Origin: Entomortierella parvispora
Lineage: Eukaryota > Mortierellomycota > Mortierellomycetes > Mortierellales > Mortierellaceae
NCBI GenBank assembly: GCA_963573315.1
Contig: OY752142.1
Location: 682,001 to 746,000 of the forward strand
Length of the DNA: 64,000 bases
Reading direction: 5' to 3'
Shown piece after piece: positions 31,001 to 41,734 of this stretch. Position numbers and translations under genes: made by a program. The first letter of the stretch is position 1; each line of letters starts with the position of its first letter. The notes beneath the pieces are model-generated. The model was given only the letters and a program-made list of their open reading frames with translations. It did no database searches and was not told the DNA's origin.

Positions 31001-33800
31001 CACCAAACTCCGGAACCAGGCCCCAGACTCGACCGTCAAGACTGTGAAGGAAAACCAGCGTTTGTTATTGGACCGTACCATTGGACTGGAAAAGGCGGTC
31101 GAGGAGGAACAACGACTGGAGCGGGAGCGGGAAGTCCGCCGATTGAGAGAAGAGCTGGCCAAGCGGGCTGAAGAGGCAGAGCGGGCTAGGCTGGCAGTGG
31201 AGGCTTTTCAGGCAAAGAAGAAAGCTGCGGTAGAACAGGTCAGGAAAAAGGCCGCCGCAGAGGAAGAAGCTAAGAAGAAGGCTGCTGCAGAGGAAGAAGC
31301 CAGGAAGAAGGCTGCCGCAGAGGAAGAGGCCAGGAAGAAAGCTGCCGCAGAGGAAGAAGCCAGGAAGAAAGCTGCCGCAGAAGAAGAAGCCAGGAAGAAG
31401 GCCGCCGCAGAGGAAGAGGCCAGGAAGAAGGCTGCCGCAGAAAAAGAAGCCAGGAAAAAGGCTGCCGCACAGGAGGAGGCCAAGAAGAAGGCTGCCGCAG
31501 AGGAAGAGGATAGGAGAAGATCAATTGCAGAGGAAGAAGATCAGAGAGCCCGCATCAGAGCTGCAACCGCAGCGGCTTTTGCCCAAAGTCTTGCAAAGGA
31601 AGCTGCACAGGCAGCTGCAGAAGAACTGTCGACAAAAATGGTGAAGGAGGAAGCTGCCGCACAAGCTACAGCGATTTTGGCAGGGGCTGGTCTGGGAATC
31701 AAGAGGACTCCAGAACCAAAGTCTGACGCCCTCAATGTTTCAATGCAAGGGCAGGATGAAGGCCAAGAATCTACGGGAGCAGCAACAAAGGCAGAGGGCG
31801 ACCAAGACTCCACAACGCGGATAGACCAAATAGCAGCGGCCAGTCCATCATCCTCTCAATTGGATCCTGGGCCAAATCATGATCAATTTGTACCAAAAGC
31901 AGAGGCAATGTCTCCTCAAATTGCAGGAAATACTGACATCGCGGATGCCCAGGAAAGATTGCGTGTCAGTGCACAAAAACTGAAGGAAGCGAAGGATGCC
32001 TTGGAAAAAATGGCGCTATTGAAGAAAGAGCGACAGAGGGTTGAGGCTGAACGATTGGCACTCGAGGCTTCTTTGATCCAAGGAGAGCCCATGATGGTGC
32101 TCAATGACAGGACACTCTACTATGATTGGCGTGGCATCAACCTCTCTTTAAGCCTATGGAGATCTCCGCAGGATCATTTCTCAACCTTCGAACTTTGGGT
32201 TGATCACTGGTATTCGGTATGTATTTAATTTGTAAAATTCCCTAATTAATACCTTTGTCAAAGGGAAGAACCGATACTAACTGCTTCATTGTTATGTATT
32301 TTTTCTTGGCAACAGCAACTTCGTCCGAACGTGGATTCTAACAAACTCCGTGAAGGACTTTTAATCCGCCTCCAAGATATTTTTGATCAAGAGTTCCCAG
32401 GAAAGGAGCTGATCCTTCGTCCTTTTGGGTAAGGATATCGTCTTTTTTTCAAGTTGCCATCTGATATGAACTTGATAACAGAGTTCTCTAACCTACGACC
32501 ATTGTGTTCGTTGTCGCGTAGGTCTTATATCACTGGCTTGGGCAATACTTGGAGTGATATCGATATTTGTATATTCTCCTTTTCTCCCGAGCTCTTGGAG
32601 CCATACGCAGATGTCTCCAATTTGGCATGGATGCTTGGGCAATATGGGATGGAAAATATTGTCGCCATCACGGATGCCAAGGTCCCCATTGTGAAATTTG
32701 TGGACCCTGATACAAAGATTGCCTGCGATATGAACGTTCAGAAGCCGCTCGGTATCTACAACTCTGAATTGATCAAGGCTTACCTGGACATTGACCCCCG
32801 CCTGGGTAAATTCTTGTACTTGCTCAAGTACTTTGCAAAGGCACATGGCATTCTGGACGGATCCACGGGCTTTTTGTGTTCCTACGCGTTCATTTTGATG
32901 GCGATTGTCTTTTTCCAGGAACAAGAGCAACCCATCTTGCCTCGACTTCAGGTGCGACAGGAGCGTCCCATGTCGCCAGATGATTTGAAGCGCCTGCGGA
33001 AAGGCGGTTCAATTCTTACACACCGAAACCACCCTGGAAGAGGTAAAGCTAGCGCAATTCCGGCCACGTTTATGCACGCACTCCGGGAAGGGACGGTGCT
33101 CACGGAGTATGTGGAGCAAGACGGCAAGATGTTTGATGTGACATTTGATAACCGGATGGCCCTGTACCGCAAGCATAAGATCGGATCCTTGAACCAAAAG
33201 TCCGTTTCACAGCTGCTGTTCGAGTTCTTTCAATATTTCTCTCGTCAGTTTGACTACAGGACCATGGAAGTTTCTTCTAAACACGGCAAATTCCAAGAGC
33301 GGCATGCGATCGACAAGGAAAAGAAGTTGCAGATGGGACAGCAGCTTACGACTGGTATTCCATCCACGACATCTTCTACACTCGCCCCAGGAACGAAAGG
33401 ACAGTACGTGTTTGACCAGCCGAGACAGGCTTGGCTGAGTGGCGATGAATTGGCGTATTTCAGGGACCTGGAGGCGAACGGCGGACAACCCAGTGGGCGC
33501 GTGCCTGCGCCAGGATTTTTCCGTCCCACGAACAAGTCTGATGAGGAGGTGGCATTGGCATCCACTGATAGCCCCAAGAATGTAGGAGACACTACAGGAG
33601 GACAGAGTCCAGATGGTGGACCCATCACCGATGACTCTTTTCTTTGTGTTATGGATCCGTTCATCTACAACCGCAACGTGGCTGGAACTTGCCGAGGAGA
33701 GCGCCTGGGCAAAGTTTGGAGGTGCTTCGACCACGCTTACAAGTGCTTCGCATTGGGCAAATTTGCTGAGGCATTTCAACCCTTGAAGTCGGGCGAGTAG
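28068..33800 (+). CDS. Terminal nucleotidyltransferase (TUT/Cid1-like), long N-terminus
   Basis: Three exons: 28068-32216, 32316-32428 and 32522-33800, in phase; 1,846 residues. The catalytic part is C-terminal. F-G-S-Y near 1420, split by intron 2, leads into T-G-L-G-N-T-W-S-D-I-D-I with the two metal-binding aspartates; the third is in I-A-C-D-M-N-V. The central helices (Y-L-L-K-Y-F-A-K-A-H, S-S-G-F-L-C-S-Y-A-F-type) and the PAP-associated V-S-Q-L-L-F-E-F-F-Q-Y-F follow. Such enzymes add U or A tails to RNA 3' ends. About 1,380 N-terminal residues are unusual: lysine-rich and acidic/serine-rich low complexity, then a coiled coil with nine 10-residue repeats (about 1062-1151). The start also carries a near repeat of N-H-L-H-G-C. 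Confidence 0.87.
31251..31520 (+). repeat. Nine 30-bp repeats inside the TUT-like gene
   Basis: Nine in-frame copies of a 30-base unit encode variants of A-A-A-E-E-E-A-R-K-K, an alternating-charge helix expected to form an extended single helix or coiled coil. Copies differ by mostly silent changes, so the array is not brand new, but its size may vary between strains. Confidence 0.95.
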
Positions 33801-34978
33801 ATGGACAAGGAGAGAGGAAGAGCAGTCTTGACTATTCTTGAAAAAGTTAAAAAAAAAAATCAAGAGAGGCTGAAGGCCGCAAGCAGGCAGGAAAGCAAAT
33901 ATTGAATTGGCTGTGGGTACCACTATAGCTGAGGACCGCTCTTTTCCCTGTCATAGATTGTTTTTGGCTTCGATCGATCTCCAACATCAGAAATACAAAT
34001 GCACCACATTTGTCACTGTTGTGGAAGCTGTTGAGCAAATGTTTATTCTTTGGCTTGAGGAGTTCGAGAATACCAGTGCTGATAGAGTATGAAGGAAGGG
34101 GCTCTCCTGCTCTTGTTGTTCTATTGGAGAGGCCAGTGGTTGTTGTTATTCGCGCAGTTAAGCAGAGGAAAACATACTCTAGAAGGGCCCATGGCGCGTT
34201 ATAGCACTCGTCTTGGTGTAAAGCATAGTCTTCGCGTTTCGGTCCCCTTTGGTCGAGGAACGAAGCGTAAGACTGGCGGCCTTGGTGTTAAACAAGAAGA
34301 AAAAAAGGGGGAATGCAGGATGGCAACGTAAGCGTAAACCAAATGATTGGACAAAGAAGAAAAGCAAGGCGAAGCAGCAACTTTTCTTTTCTTTGTGCAG
34401 CATGCAGACGCTTGCACCCGTCGTTGCAAAGATAGCTGGCGGTAAAAAGGCAAAGTACGGATCAGTAAAACGAGAGTTCTTCACTAGCTGACGTTTGTTT
34501 GAGAGGGTCGGGGCTCTCGTCCCAAGGACTGAGTGAGGCCTGAATGGTATCAGCATGGACTGTACAATTGCGTCCTTTGGTCTTCGTCCCTCATGCGCTG
34601 TTGACTATTTATCGGATAGGACCTCTTTCCAGGGCCTGTGTAACTGCCACTTGATGCTTTGTCCAGTGGGACAGAACCTGACGCGTCGCCAGACGGTGAA
34701 TCTGGCGTTTTTTATATTTTGCACAATGGCAAAGTAGATTTTTTTTTTAACCACTGTTCCTGTCCCAAGATGCTTCCTTGTCACGAAAGCAACTAAAAGT
34801 GTATAAAATATGGAGAGGATTTTCATAGCTGCTCCGCTTTCACACACAGTTTCATATTCAGCACCCGTCCCTCTGTCTCTTTCGCCTCACTTGCCTTGCA
34901 AAAAAGTACCAATCTAACTTCCCAGTACCCCCAAGTACACCAGTCCTCCCTCAAAGAAGCAAATACCATCTTTTCGTC
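33801..34978. other. Intergenic, 1.2 kb
   Basis: No gene I can support. Short plus-strand frames at 34191-34331 (basic, K/R/G-rich) and 34401-34491 can be linked by a GT-AG pair, but nothing recognisable results. A TATAAAAT at 34802-34809 probably serves the ORF at 34979. Confidence 0.45.
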
Positions 34979-35566
34979 ATGGGTAACGGCCATTCAACAC
35001 ACCAGCACTCCTATTGCAACATCTGCTCGACCCATGAATGCAAGATTTTCGCGACACTGAGGGAAGACTACGGCCTGAATTCCGCTGGATGGCAATGTCG
35101 TCCTGGGTCAAGATTCGATATTGGAGCCAGAACGAAAACCGTGACCATGCCCAAGCTTGTTTTGCTGTCCAATCCAGGATACGAAGACTGGAACAAATTG
35201 GACAGTCTTGTTGCAAAAACCATGCAATGTAACAATGACTATCGCCAATGCTTCCTTGAAGGGTACTTTGAGGTTCTCGCGGCGCTGGACGTCGAGTTTT
35301 TAGAGTATGTGAACTTCAGTTGGTGGGCGAGAACAAAAATCTATCTCACCAGAGCAAGCAGAGCCACCTCTCGTATAGTCAAACAGACACTTGCCCTCGC
35401 GGCCCCTGCGGTCTCTCCTCAAATTGGATGGTCTCATCAAGGGATGGCATGGACTTTATCGCCCAAATGGATGACGGCCAGGCATCTGAGAATAAATTAC
35501 AAGTTTAAAGCGAATGCTCCCGCGTTCTTTTCACGGTGTTTATTCAGGCAGGAGGCAGGACTATGA
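34979..35566 (+). CDS. Hypothetical protein, orphan
   Basis: 195 codons from an ATG 170 bases after a TATAAAAT (34802). I do not recognise a family. The first 40 residues are rich in H and C (H-Q-H-S-Y-C-N-I-C ... H-E-C-K), a possible but unproven metal site, and the start M-G-N-G could be a myristoylation context. The middle is an ordinary mixed sequence (E-D-W-N-K-L-D-S-L-V, L-E-G-Y-F-E-V-L-A-A-L). The last 80 residues look less protein-like, so an unrecognised intron beginning near 35308 is possible. A CA-type microsatellite follows at about 35569-35603. Confidence 0.45.
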   Translation: MGNGHSTHQHSYCNICSTHECKIFATLREDYGLNSAGWQCRPGSRFDIGARTKTVTMPKLVLLSNPGYEDWNKLDSLVAKTMQCNNDYRQCFLEGYFEVLAALDVEFLEYVNFSWWARTKIYLTRASRATSRIVKQTLALAAPAVSPQIGWSHQGMAWTLSPKWMTARHLRINYKFKANAPAFFSRCLFRQEAGL

Positions 35567-35620
35567 CACATGCACACACATATACACGCACGCACACACG
35601 CAGTGAATTATCCGTTCTCA

Positions 35621-37156
35621 TTATTTGTTGCCGTTAACAAAGTGATTCAACTTTGGCCACAGCTTAAGTAGCCACCGCACTTTTCGGTCCAGCTCCAACT
35701 TCGGACGTCTGTAGGTACCCTCAGGACAAAGGTTGTAGTCGTACATTCCATAACGGCCAGCACCCAAAATGCGGAAAATCGAGGTGAATTCTACTTCCTC
35801 TAATTGCTCCATGGCAGGTACCGGTCCCGATTTGTCGATACCTTCCTCGCCGATCCACAAGCTGCGGTCCAGTAGCCCAACCTTGAGAGTTTTGAGCCCA
35901 ATGGATCCCAAAGGAGAGGGGACAATCTCAAAGTTCGTATCCTTGCTATAATCCCAAGTTTGTCTCATAGTCTCTTCGGGTAGTAGGACTGCAGATTCTA
36001 GTCTTGGACATTCGAGATGGATGAGATTTGGGCAAGACCGGAGAACCTCTTTGGTCATCTTTAATTCGGCCCTCATCTGTTCATTGATAACCCCGGCATC
36101 ATTTCCTGCTCCCGAGATACTCAGCCAGGAGCCGATTCCAACAAGGCGAAACGCTGTCAGGGTGTTGAAGTGCCTGCGAACAGATTCAACTGTGTGCTCG
36201 CCAACTGTGCTGTGTCTGATGGTAAGCTCCTCTAGAGACTTTGGACAGCTATCCAGGATCTTCGCAATTTCCTTATCATCCTGGACGTGCTGGAATGTAA
36301 CATTGGATAAGTTTTGGCAGTGGTTCAGTCGAACCTTGACATCCTTGTAATCGTCACCATGGTCGTATTCGAACTTGATCGATCTCAACTGAGGACATTG
36401 TGGTATCAGGTCCAAGAGATACCATGAGCCAGAACCGATACAATCGATTATATCTAGCTCCACAAGACCAAAATACAGGGCCTCATCTTGAAGCGGACGG
36501 TTCTCAGATGCAACGAAAGTGCATGATTTGAATGAGAGAAATAACAAGGATCGACAGGCTATCAGTCCTTTGGCAACATCCAACATGTCAAGAAGTGATT
36601 TGCATATTCGCAGCACTTCCAGATTCGGACAGGCTTGGGTTATCCAAGAGAACTCATTTCTCAGCTCAACAGTGTCAAGCTCGAGGACTCGGAGACTTGC
36701 GTTATTGGTAAAGAGGATCCTGTTCCCGTCAAGATGAAAGGTGGAGTGCCATGGCCTACCCAATTTCAACTGCTTCAAGGATATGATTGTGCAAAGGACA
36801 TTTTCTTCAAGGAGTCGATCCTCTCTCAATTCGAAATGTTCGATATGGTGTCCATATTTACAAAAGGCTTCGGCAGAGGGTGCTCTAACTGCTTTACGTC
36901 CAGGGCCGTGACAGCCAGTGATTACAGGCGAGTTGTCCCCGGTGTAGAGAGAGCCCAACCAAATATGGTTCCTTAGATTAATGACAGCGTAGAGTAAAGG
37001 GGAGAATACTTTGTGCCACTCCTTGGAGACAAGGGCGCAAGGGGCAAGATCTTCGGCATCAGGGAGATGATGTCCGATGTACAGGAGGATTTCAGGTGGG
37101 ATGTCGATCAGCGAGCGACTGGGTCGAGCTAAAGCTTGGAAAGAAGGTTGTAACAT
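35621..37156 (-). CDS. F-box/LRR protein, third subfamily
   Basis: 511 codons, one exon. F-box at about residues 15-60 (D-I-P-P-E-I-L-L-Y-I-G-H-H-L, D-L-A-P-C-A-L-V-S-K-E-W-H-K-V-F). Then leucine-rich repeats throughout: L-K-Q-L-K-L-G-R, L-R-V-L-E-L-D, C-P-N-L-E-V-L-R-I, C-R-S-L-L-F-L-S-F, C-P-Q-L-R-S-I-K-F, L-E-E-L-T-I-R, C-P-N-L-I-H-L-E-C. It ends L-L-K-L-W-P-K-L-N-H-F. Longer than the array A and B proteins and clearly diverged from both. Predicted SCF ubiquitin-ligase adaptor. A MITE sits about 230 bases upstream of its start. Confidence 0.88.
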   Translation of the reverse strand: MLQPSFQALARPSRSLIDIPPEILLYIGHHLPDAEDLAPCALVSKEWHKVFSPLLYAVINLRNHIWLGSLYTGDNSPVITGCHGPGRKAVRAPSAEAFCKYGHHIEHFELREDRLLEENVLCTIISLKQLKLGRPWHSTFHLDGNRILFTNNASLRVLELDTVELRNEFSWITQACPNLEVLRICKSLLDMLDVAKGLIACRSLLFLSFKSCTFVASENRPLQDEALYFGLVELDIIDCIGSGSWYLLDLIPQCPQLRSIKFEYDHGDDYKDVKVRLNHCQNLSNVTFQHVQDDKEIAKILDSCPKSLEELTIRHSTVGEHTVESVRRHFNTLTAFRLVGIGSWLSISGAGNDAGVINEQMRAELKMTKEVLRSCPNLIHLECPRLESAVLLPEETMRQTWDYSKDTNFEIVPSPLGSIGLKTLKVGLLDRSLWIGEEGIDKSGPVPAMEQLEEVEFTSIFRILGAGRYGMYDYNLCPEGTYRRPKLELDRKVRWLLKLWPKLNHFVNGNK

Positions 37157-37389
37157 GTTTTGAATGGAAAACTGAGAAAGTGTATTGAGGTAGGGTAAAC
37201 AAGGAAGGAAGGAAGAAAAAGAAATGACAAGTTGAAAAAAAGAAAAATATCGGTGGCAAAGAGGGTAAAGAGTGGCTGGATTGAAGTAAGGGCATCTCCA
37301 CGACCAATGATATTAATCCATTTTCAGCTGTCCGGACGAGGACAGCAACTTTTGCAGTGCAGTTTATTTGAATTGGTCCAGGCGACGTA

Positions 37390-37660
37390 CAGTCCACGTC
37401 CAATTTCGATGATTTTTTATCATCGAAATTGATTTCCCCAGTCAGTCGCACAAAATCAATTCAAAAAATATAAGGATTTTGAAAATCTTCTTCGGGGAAC
37501 ACAGACGATTCAGGAGTACGAGTCTGGCTTAAGCGAGTTTTTTTCTGACGATTGAGTACCAGGAAACCTTGAGTTCTTATATTTTTTGAATTGATTTTGT
37601 GCGACTGACTGGGGAAATCAATTTCGATGATTTTTTATCATCGAAATTGGACGTGGACTG
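37390..37660. mobile_element. 271-bp MITE, Tc1/mariner-type ends
   Basis: A non-autonomous element. Inverted repeats of 85 bases (37390-37474 and 37576-37660) match almost perfectly apart from the loop of an internal palindrome. The ends read CAGTCC...GGACTG and are flanked by TA on both sides (37388-37389 and 37661-37662), the target duplication typical of Tc1/mariner transposition. Each arm also carries its own hairpin (C-G-A-T-G-A around T/A-rich loop, C-A-T-C-G), so the whole element can fold into a cruciform. About 100 bases of unique sequence lie between the arms; there is no transposase. The near-identity of the arms suggests fairly recent insertion. Confidence 0.93.
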
Positions 37661-37891
37661 TACAGCACGACGTTGGTTGGTCAAAGCGAATGCTTTTATT
37701 ATGTCATGGTATCTTAATGAGCGGAAGAGGTGCGGCGATAAATGGCTCTGGCATGCACGGAAGGGTGTCACGGCCTTTTCAGGCAGTTCTGGGACAGGAT
37801 AAAGTCCCTTTGACTTGATATCCAAAGGAAAATCTAATGAGAGAGAGTTGAGACCATCTGCTCGATCGACTTTTTTTATTTCCATTGTGGA

Positions 37892-40800
37892 CTAACCATC
37901 CTGCTGAAGAACCTGTAGGATCTGTGTTGACACATTGATCGCGCTCTGAGGCATCCCTGCGAGCCTGGCCACATAGATTCCATGAGACCGTCGACAAACT
38001 CCGGGTTGCACCAAGTGGATGTATGCAAATGTCCCGTCCGACTGAGGCTCCAATGTTGTCTGGTAACAGCGAACTCTTTCCAATGGAGCCAGTCCCCTCC
38101 ACGATCGAACCATTTCACGACCAACGTCATTCGCAGAAGAAGATCCATCATCTATCGCTCCAAGAACAGGAGGGACAACAGCCGGAGCGGCGCCTGACAT
38201 ATCCGCAAGCTCATGGTAATGGGTCGCAAACAACGTTCTACACTTGTTGACATGGTATAGGTGATGAAGGGTGGCGTAGGCAATGGCACAGCCGTCCAGA
38301 GTAGAAGTGCCTCGACCCACCTCGTCCATAATCACGAGCGAGCGCTCTGTGGCGTGTTGTAGGATGGACGCTGTCTCCGTCATCTCGACCATGAATGTGG
38401 ACTGTGAATTGGCAAGGTTGTCAGCACCACCCAGCTATTGGTGAAAAATAAACGTGTCAGCTGTTGTTATATGTTGTATTAATCGTCTTGTCGGTGGATC
38501 CTACCCTGCTAAAGACTTTGTCCACTATCCCGAGTTCAGCTCGGGCAGCTGGTACAAAACTTCCCATCTGCGCCATGATGGTCAAGATGGCGTTTTGGCG
38601 GAGAAAAGTACTCTTGCCTCCCATGTTGGGTCTAGCGATTGCAAAGCACAGACAAAGTGGCAGTTCGGAATTAATATATAGCAAGAACAGCAGATAAAAA
38701 GATTACGTCTCGGATCATTTGCTCACCCTGTCAAAAGCCAAATCAGTTCGTCTTGACCAACCGAGCAATTATTCTCGACAAAGTGACGGCCTTCTTGCTG
38801 CAGCGCCAACTCTACCACAGGGTGTCGACCCGATGTCACAAGTGACATTTGACTAGCATAGAACGGAAACAAAAATATAGTTGATAAACGACTATTCTTG
38901 GTGATATCCAACCAAATGTCTCTGCAATACGACCCATACAATATACCTGGTGTTCAAAATTGGCCGAACATAGTGTTGCTCAATGGCCATTTTTGCAAAT
39001 GCCAACATGACATCCAGTTTAGCAATGTATCGACAGTTGGTCACAATGGCCGTGCTTTCTTCCAAGATATCAGCCCGTGTTGCGCTAAGGATACTCTTCT
39101 CCTGCTGCACAATTTGAGCCTCCAGCTGTTCGATACTATCCATCATCTCTGTCAGAATCTATAGTAAACAAAAAAGTGTCAATGAGGTCTCTTCAGTCTC
39201 AACTTGTAACCATATAGTCCAAAATGTTGGAGAGTGACATCGATGTTATTACAGGAACTTGATATCGGATTTTGGTCCGCCGTTGGTCCGTGTGCGAGAC
39301 ATCCACGACTTTTTCTTCCAGAATGGCCTTTAGCTTTTCTGCTGATGCAGAGCTTCGTAGTTCCACAATATGTCGATATCCAAAAGAAGACTTGACCTCA
39401 AAAGGTTTGGTTCCACCAAGATATGTTGTCCATCGCTCCAGCATGGCTCTCTTGCGGCTCTTTAGCTTTCTCAGCTGTTGATGCAGAGCAGTTAGCTCGG
39501 GGGTGACATCCTCATTAATGAACCCATAGTCTTGTTCTTGTTCCATGCTTTCGTCCACCACTTTTCGAATAAGCTCGCAGACGTGCTCTAAGCCCATGAT
39601 GTTATCCGTTACCTCCTGAACCAGATCTGGAACGGTAGCACTGGCTCCCTTCCCTGGGTCGTGCTTTACAAGCGTAATTTTATCTGCCATCCGTTTCTTG
39701 ATCTTCTGAAGCGCTTCCAATGTGACACGGATGGAAATCAGATCCTGAGGATCAATCTGTCCAAGGGAAAGTTTTTGGACCGCCCTCTGAGCATCCCGAC
39801 ACTCTGCTAGATATGCCGTCATGTCATACATGAGATGGCTGTCATCTTTCAGAAACTCGACCATATCCAGACGTCTATTGATTTGATCGATCCCAGTGAG
39901 GGGGGATGCTAAACAATGAAAATGAAGAGATAAAAAAAACTATCAGGACACAAGTACACATGCTGTAGATGATTCCAGATGTCAAAGACACATGAGTTGA
40001 AGGACCATACTAAGCCAATCTGCAAGTAGTCTTGATCCTGCCTTGGTTTTGGTTTTGTCGAGGTGGTGTAAAAGACTCCCCATTCTGGACGAGTCCCGAA
40101 GAGTCCGAACCAGCTCTAGCGCCTCGATCGTATTCCGGTCAATCTTGACTATAGAGCTGTCCTTCCACTCAATCGGCCGCTGCACCACTGGTTTTCGCCC
40201 CATTTGCGTATGATTCACATATCTCAGGACTGCCAGACATGCCGACTGACACCGACTCGAGAATGGCTCCAAATGGTTAGGGTCGAAATCAAACAGGGCA
40301 AGAGCATCCTCCAAGATCTCATTCTCGTTTTGCAAAGCCATCTGGGCTGCCGTCCGCATAGACTCGTAGCTGATCATCAGGTGGCCCATCTTTTGAGCAA
40401 TCTGCCGAACTTCATGATTAGGCTCGCTTTTCAGATTCTCATTCAAGATGATCTCTCGAGGTCGAATCCGGGCCAAATCATTTGCAAAGGAGTCATGGGT
40501 AGTCTCCTGCGTGAAGAAATCGCCAGTAGAAAGATCCAGCCAGGACAGTCCCAACATTCGAGACGACTTATCTGTTGCCACAGCCAACAGCCAGTTATTT
40601 TCACCTTGATCTAGAAACTGTTCATCAATCAGGGTGCCAGAGGTGATGATCCGATGAACGGATCGACGGAAAGTTCGACTGCCAGACTCTTGGTTGTCCT
40701 GAAACTGCTCGCATAGAGCAACCTTCAGAGAATGCTTCTTGACAAAGGTTTCGAGATGTCGATCAAGTTGTTTGTACGGAAATCCAGTGAACGAGGTTGT

Positions 40801-41567
40801 CTCTCCTGCAAAAGTCTTGGTGCCTATCTTGAGTCCAATCAGGGGACCATACTCCTCTGCATTATGGTCATAGAGCTGATGTTGTGGACTCGTTAGTAAC
40901 GACTTTGGGGCCCAGGAATGGCAATGAACACTGATGGACGAAAAAAAAAAGAAGTAAATATAGGTACCTCATAAAACTCGCCTACTCGAATCAAAAGGAC
41001 GCAGTCTGGATACGCCGCCTCCAGGTCCAAGATCTGTTTTCTCAGAGGTGACAGGCGCAGAGCCTTGGATCTAGATTGTGCGCCTAGCTTCATGGTCACG
41101 ACTTTGGTGTCGGCTTGATCACTCCTCGTCCGTGTTGTTCCTGGAGATGCATGCTCATGTGAGTTCTCAGCAGATTCAGGTGATAGGGATATGGATCCTT
41201 CCTGGACAAAGACGGTTGGGTTTGGGTTCACGCTCTCGAGTTTGTCCATGGTCATGACCGACACTCTGGGTCCTTTTCTCGCCACGGTGATGATCTCACC
41301 CGCAGCATCTTGAGAGGTGACTCGTCTTGCATCTTTACTGCTCTTCATTCTTTGTAGGGAGGGTGCCGTTGGACGGAGAGCCAGGTGCAGTCTCCTTTGG
41401 AATATCTTGCTGGCAAAAATAGTCGGTTTCGTTCCTGAAGGCCGGGCGAGGTCGTGCAGGGCTGCGGCAAGGCAACAGTTTCGGGGAAAAGTGCACTGGC
41501 GCAGCGTTCGACTGTCGGCGATGGACCGTCCGAGCTGTGCCAAGGGTCGACGCGAGGACGGATTCAT
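37892..41567 (-). CDS. MSH1: MutS homologue MSH1, mitochondrial (7 exons)
   Basis: Exons 40968-41567, 40011-40875, 39253-39908, 38947-39158, 38727-38852, 38505-38631 and 37892-38434 join in phase to 1,042 residues. Mitochondrial DNA mismatch-repair ATPase. An arginine/serine-rich N-terminus without acids looks like a presequence. The mismatch-binding domain then shows R-V-G-E-F-Y-E-L-Y, the site of the F-x-E motif, with Y replacing the usual middle residue, and the connector and lever domains follow. The ATPase has Walker [11 protein letters not shown] and Walker [13 protein letters not shown], then T-H-Y-H-E-L. The donor at 39252 was chosen because P-I-L-T-E then aligns with MutS lever sequence. 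The frame is open to an ATG at 41690; the start at 41567 is preferred because it leaves room for a promoter. Confidence 0.88.
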
Positions 41568-41734
41568 GGATGGAGCAGCAGAAGAAGAGCAAGGGTGCAT
41601 GCACACATGCACAAAACTTGGCCCCACATGGTGGCCGGGGAAAAAATACGTGCCGCAGTCACGCTTTTTTTTAAAACGTTTCACGGCCATGAGTGAAGAG
41701 ATCTTTCTCTCACTTTCTTCTCATCATCACAGCC
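41568..41734. promoter_or_regulatory. Shared divergent promoter MSH1 / guanylate kinase
   Basis: The two start codons are 166 bases apart on opposite strands. The stretch has a CT-rich guanylate-kinase side (41700-41730) and no clear TATA box. Confidence 0.55.

Noticed and set aside
32217-32521. Two separate genes (coiled-coil protein and nucleotidyltransferase)
   Set aside because: Two in-phase GT-AG introns connect them and the G-S motif of the enzyme is rebuilt across intron 2, so one gene is favoured.
34191-34491. Two basic plus-strand frames that could be spliced, resembling a small ribosomal-type protein
   Set aside because: The joined sequence matches no ribosomal protein pattern I know.
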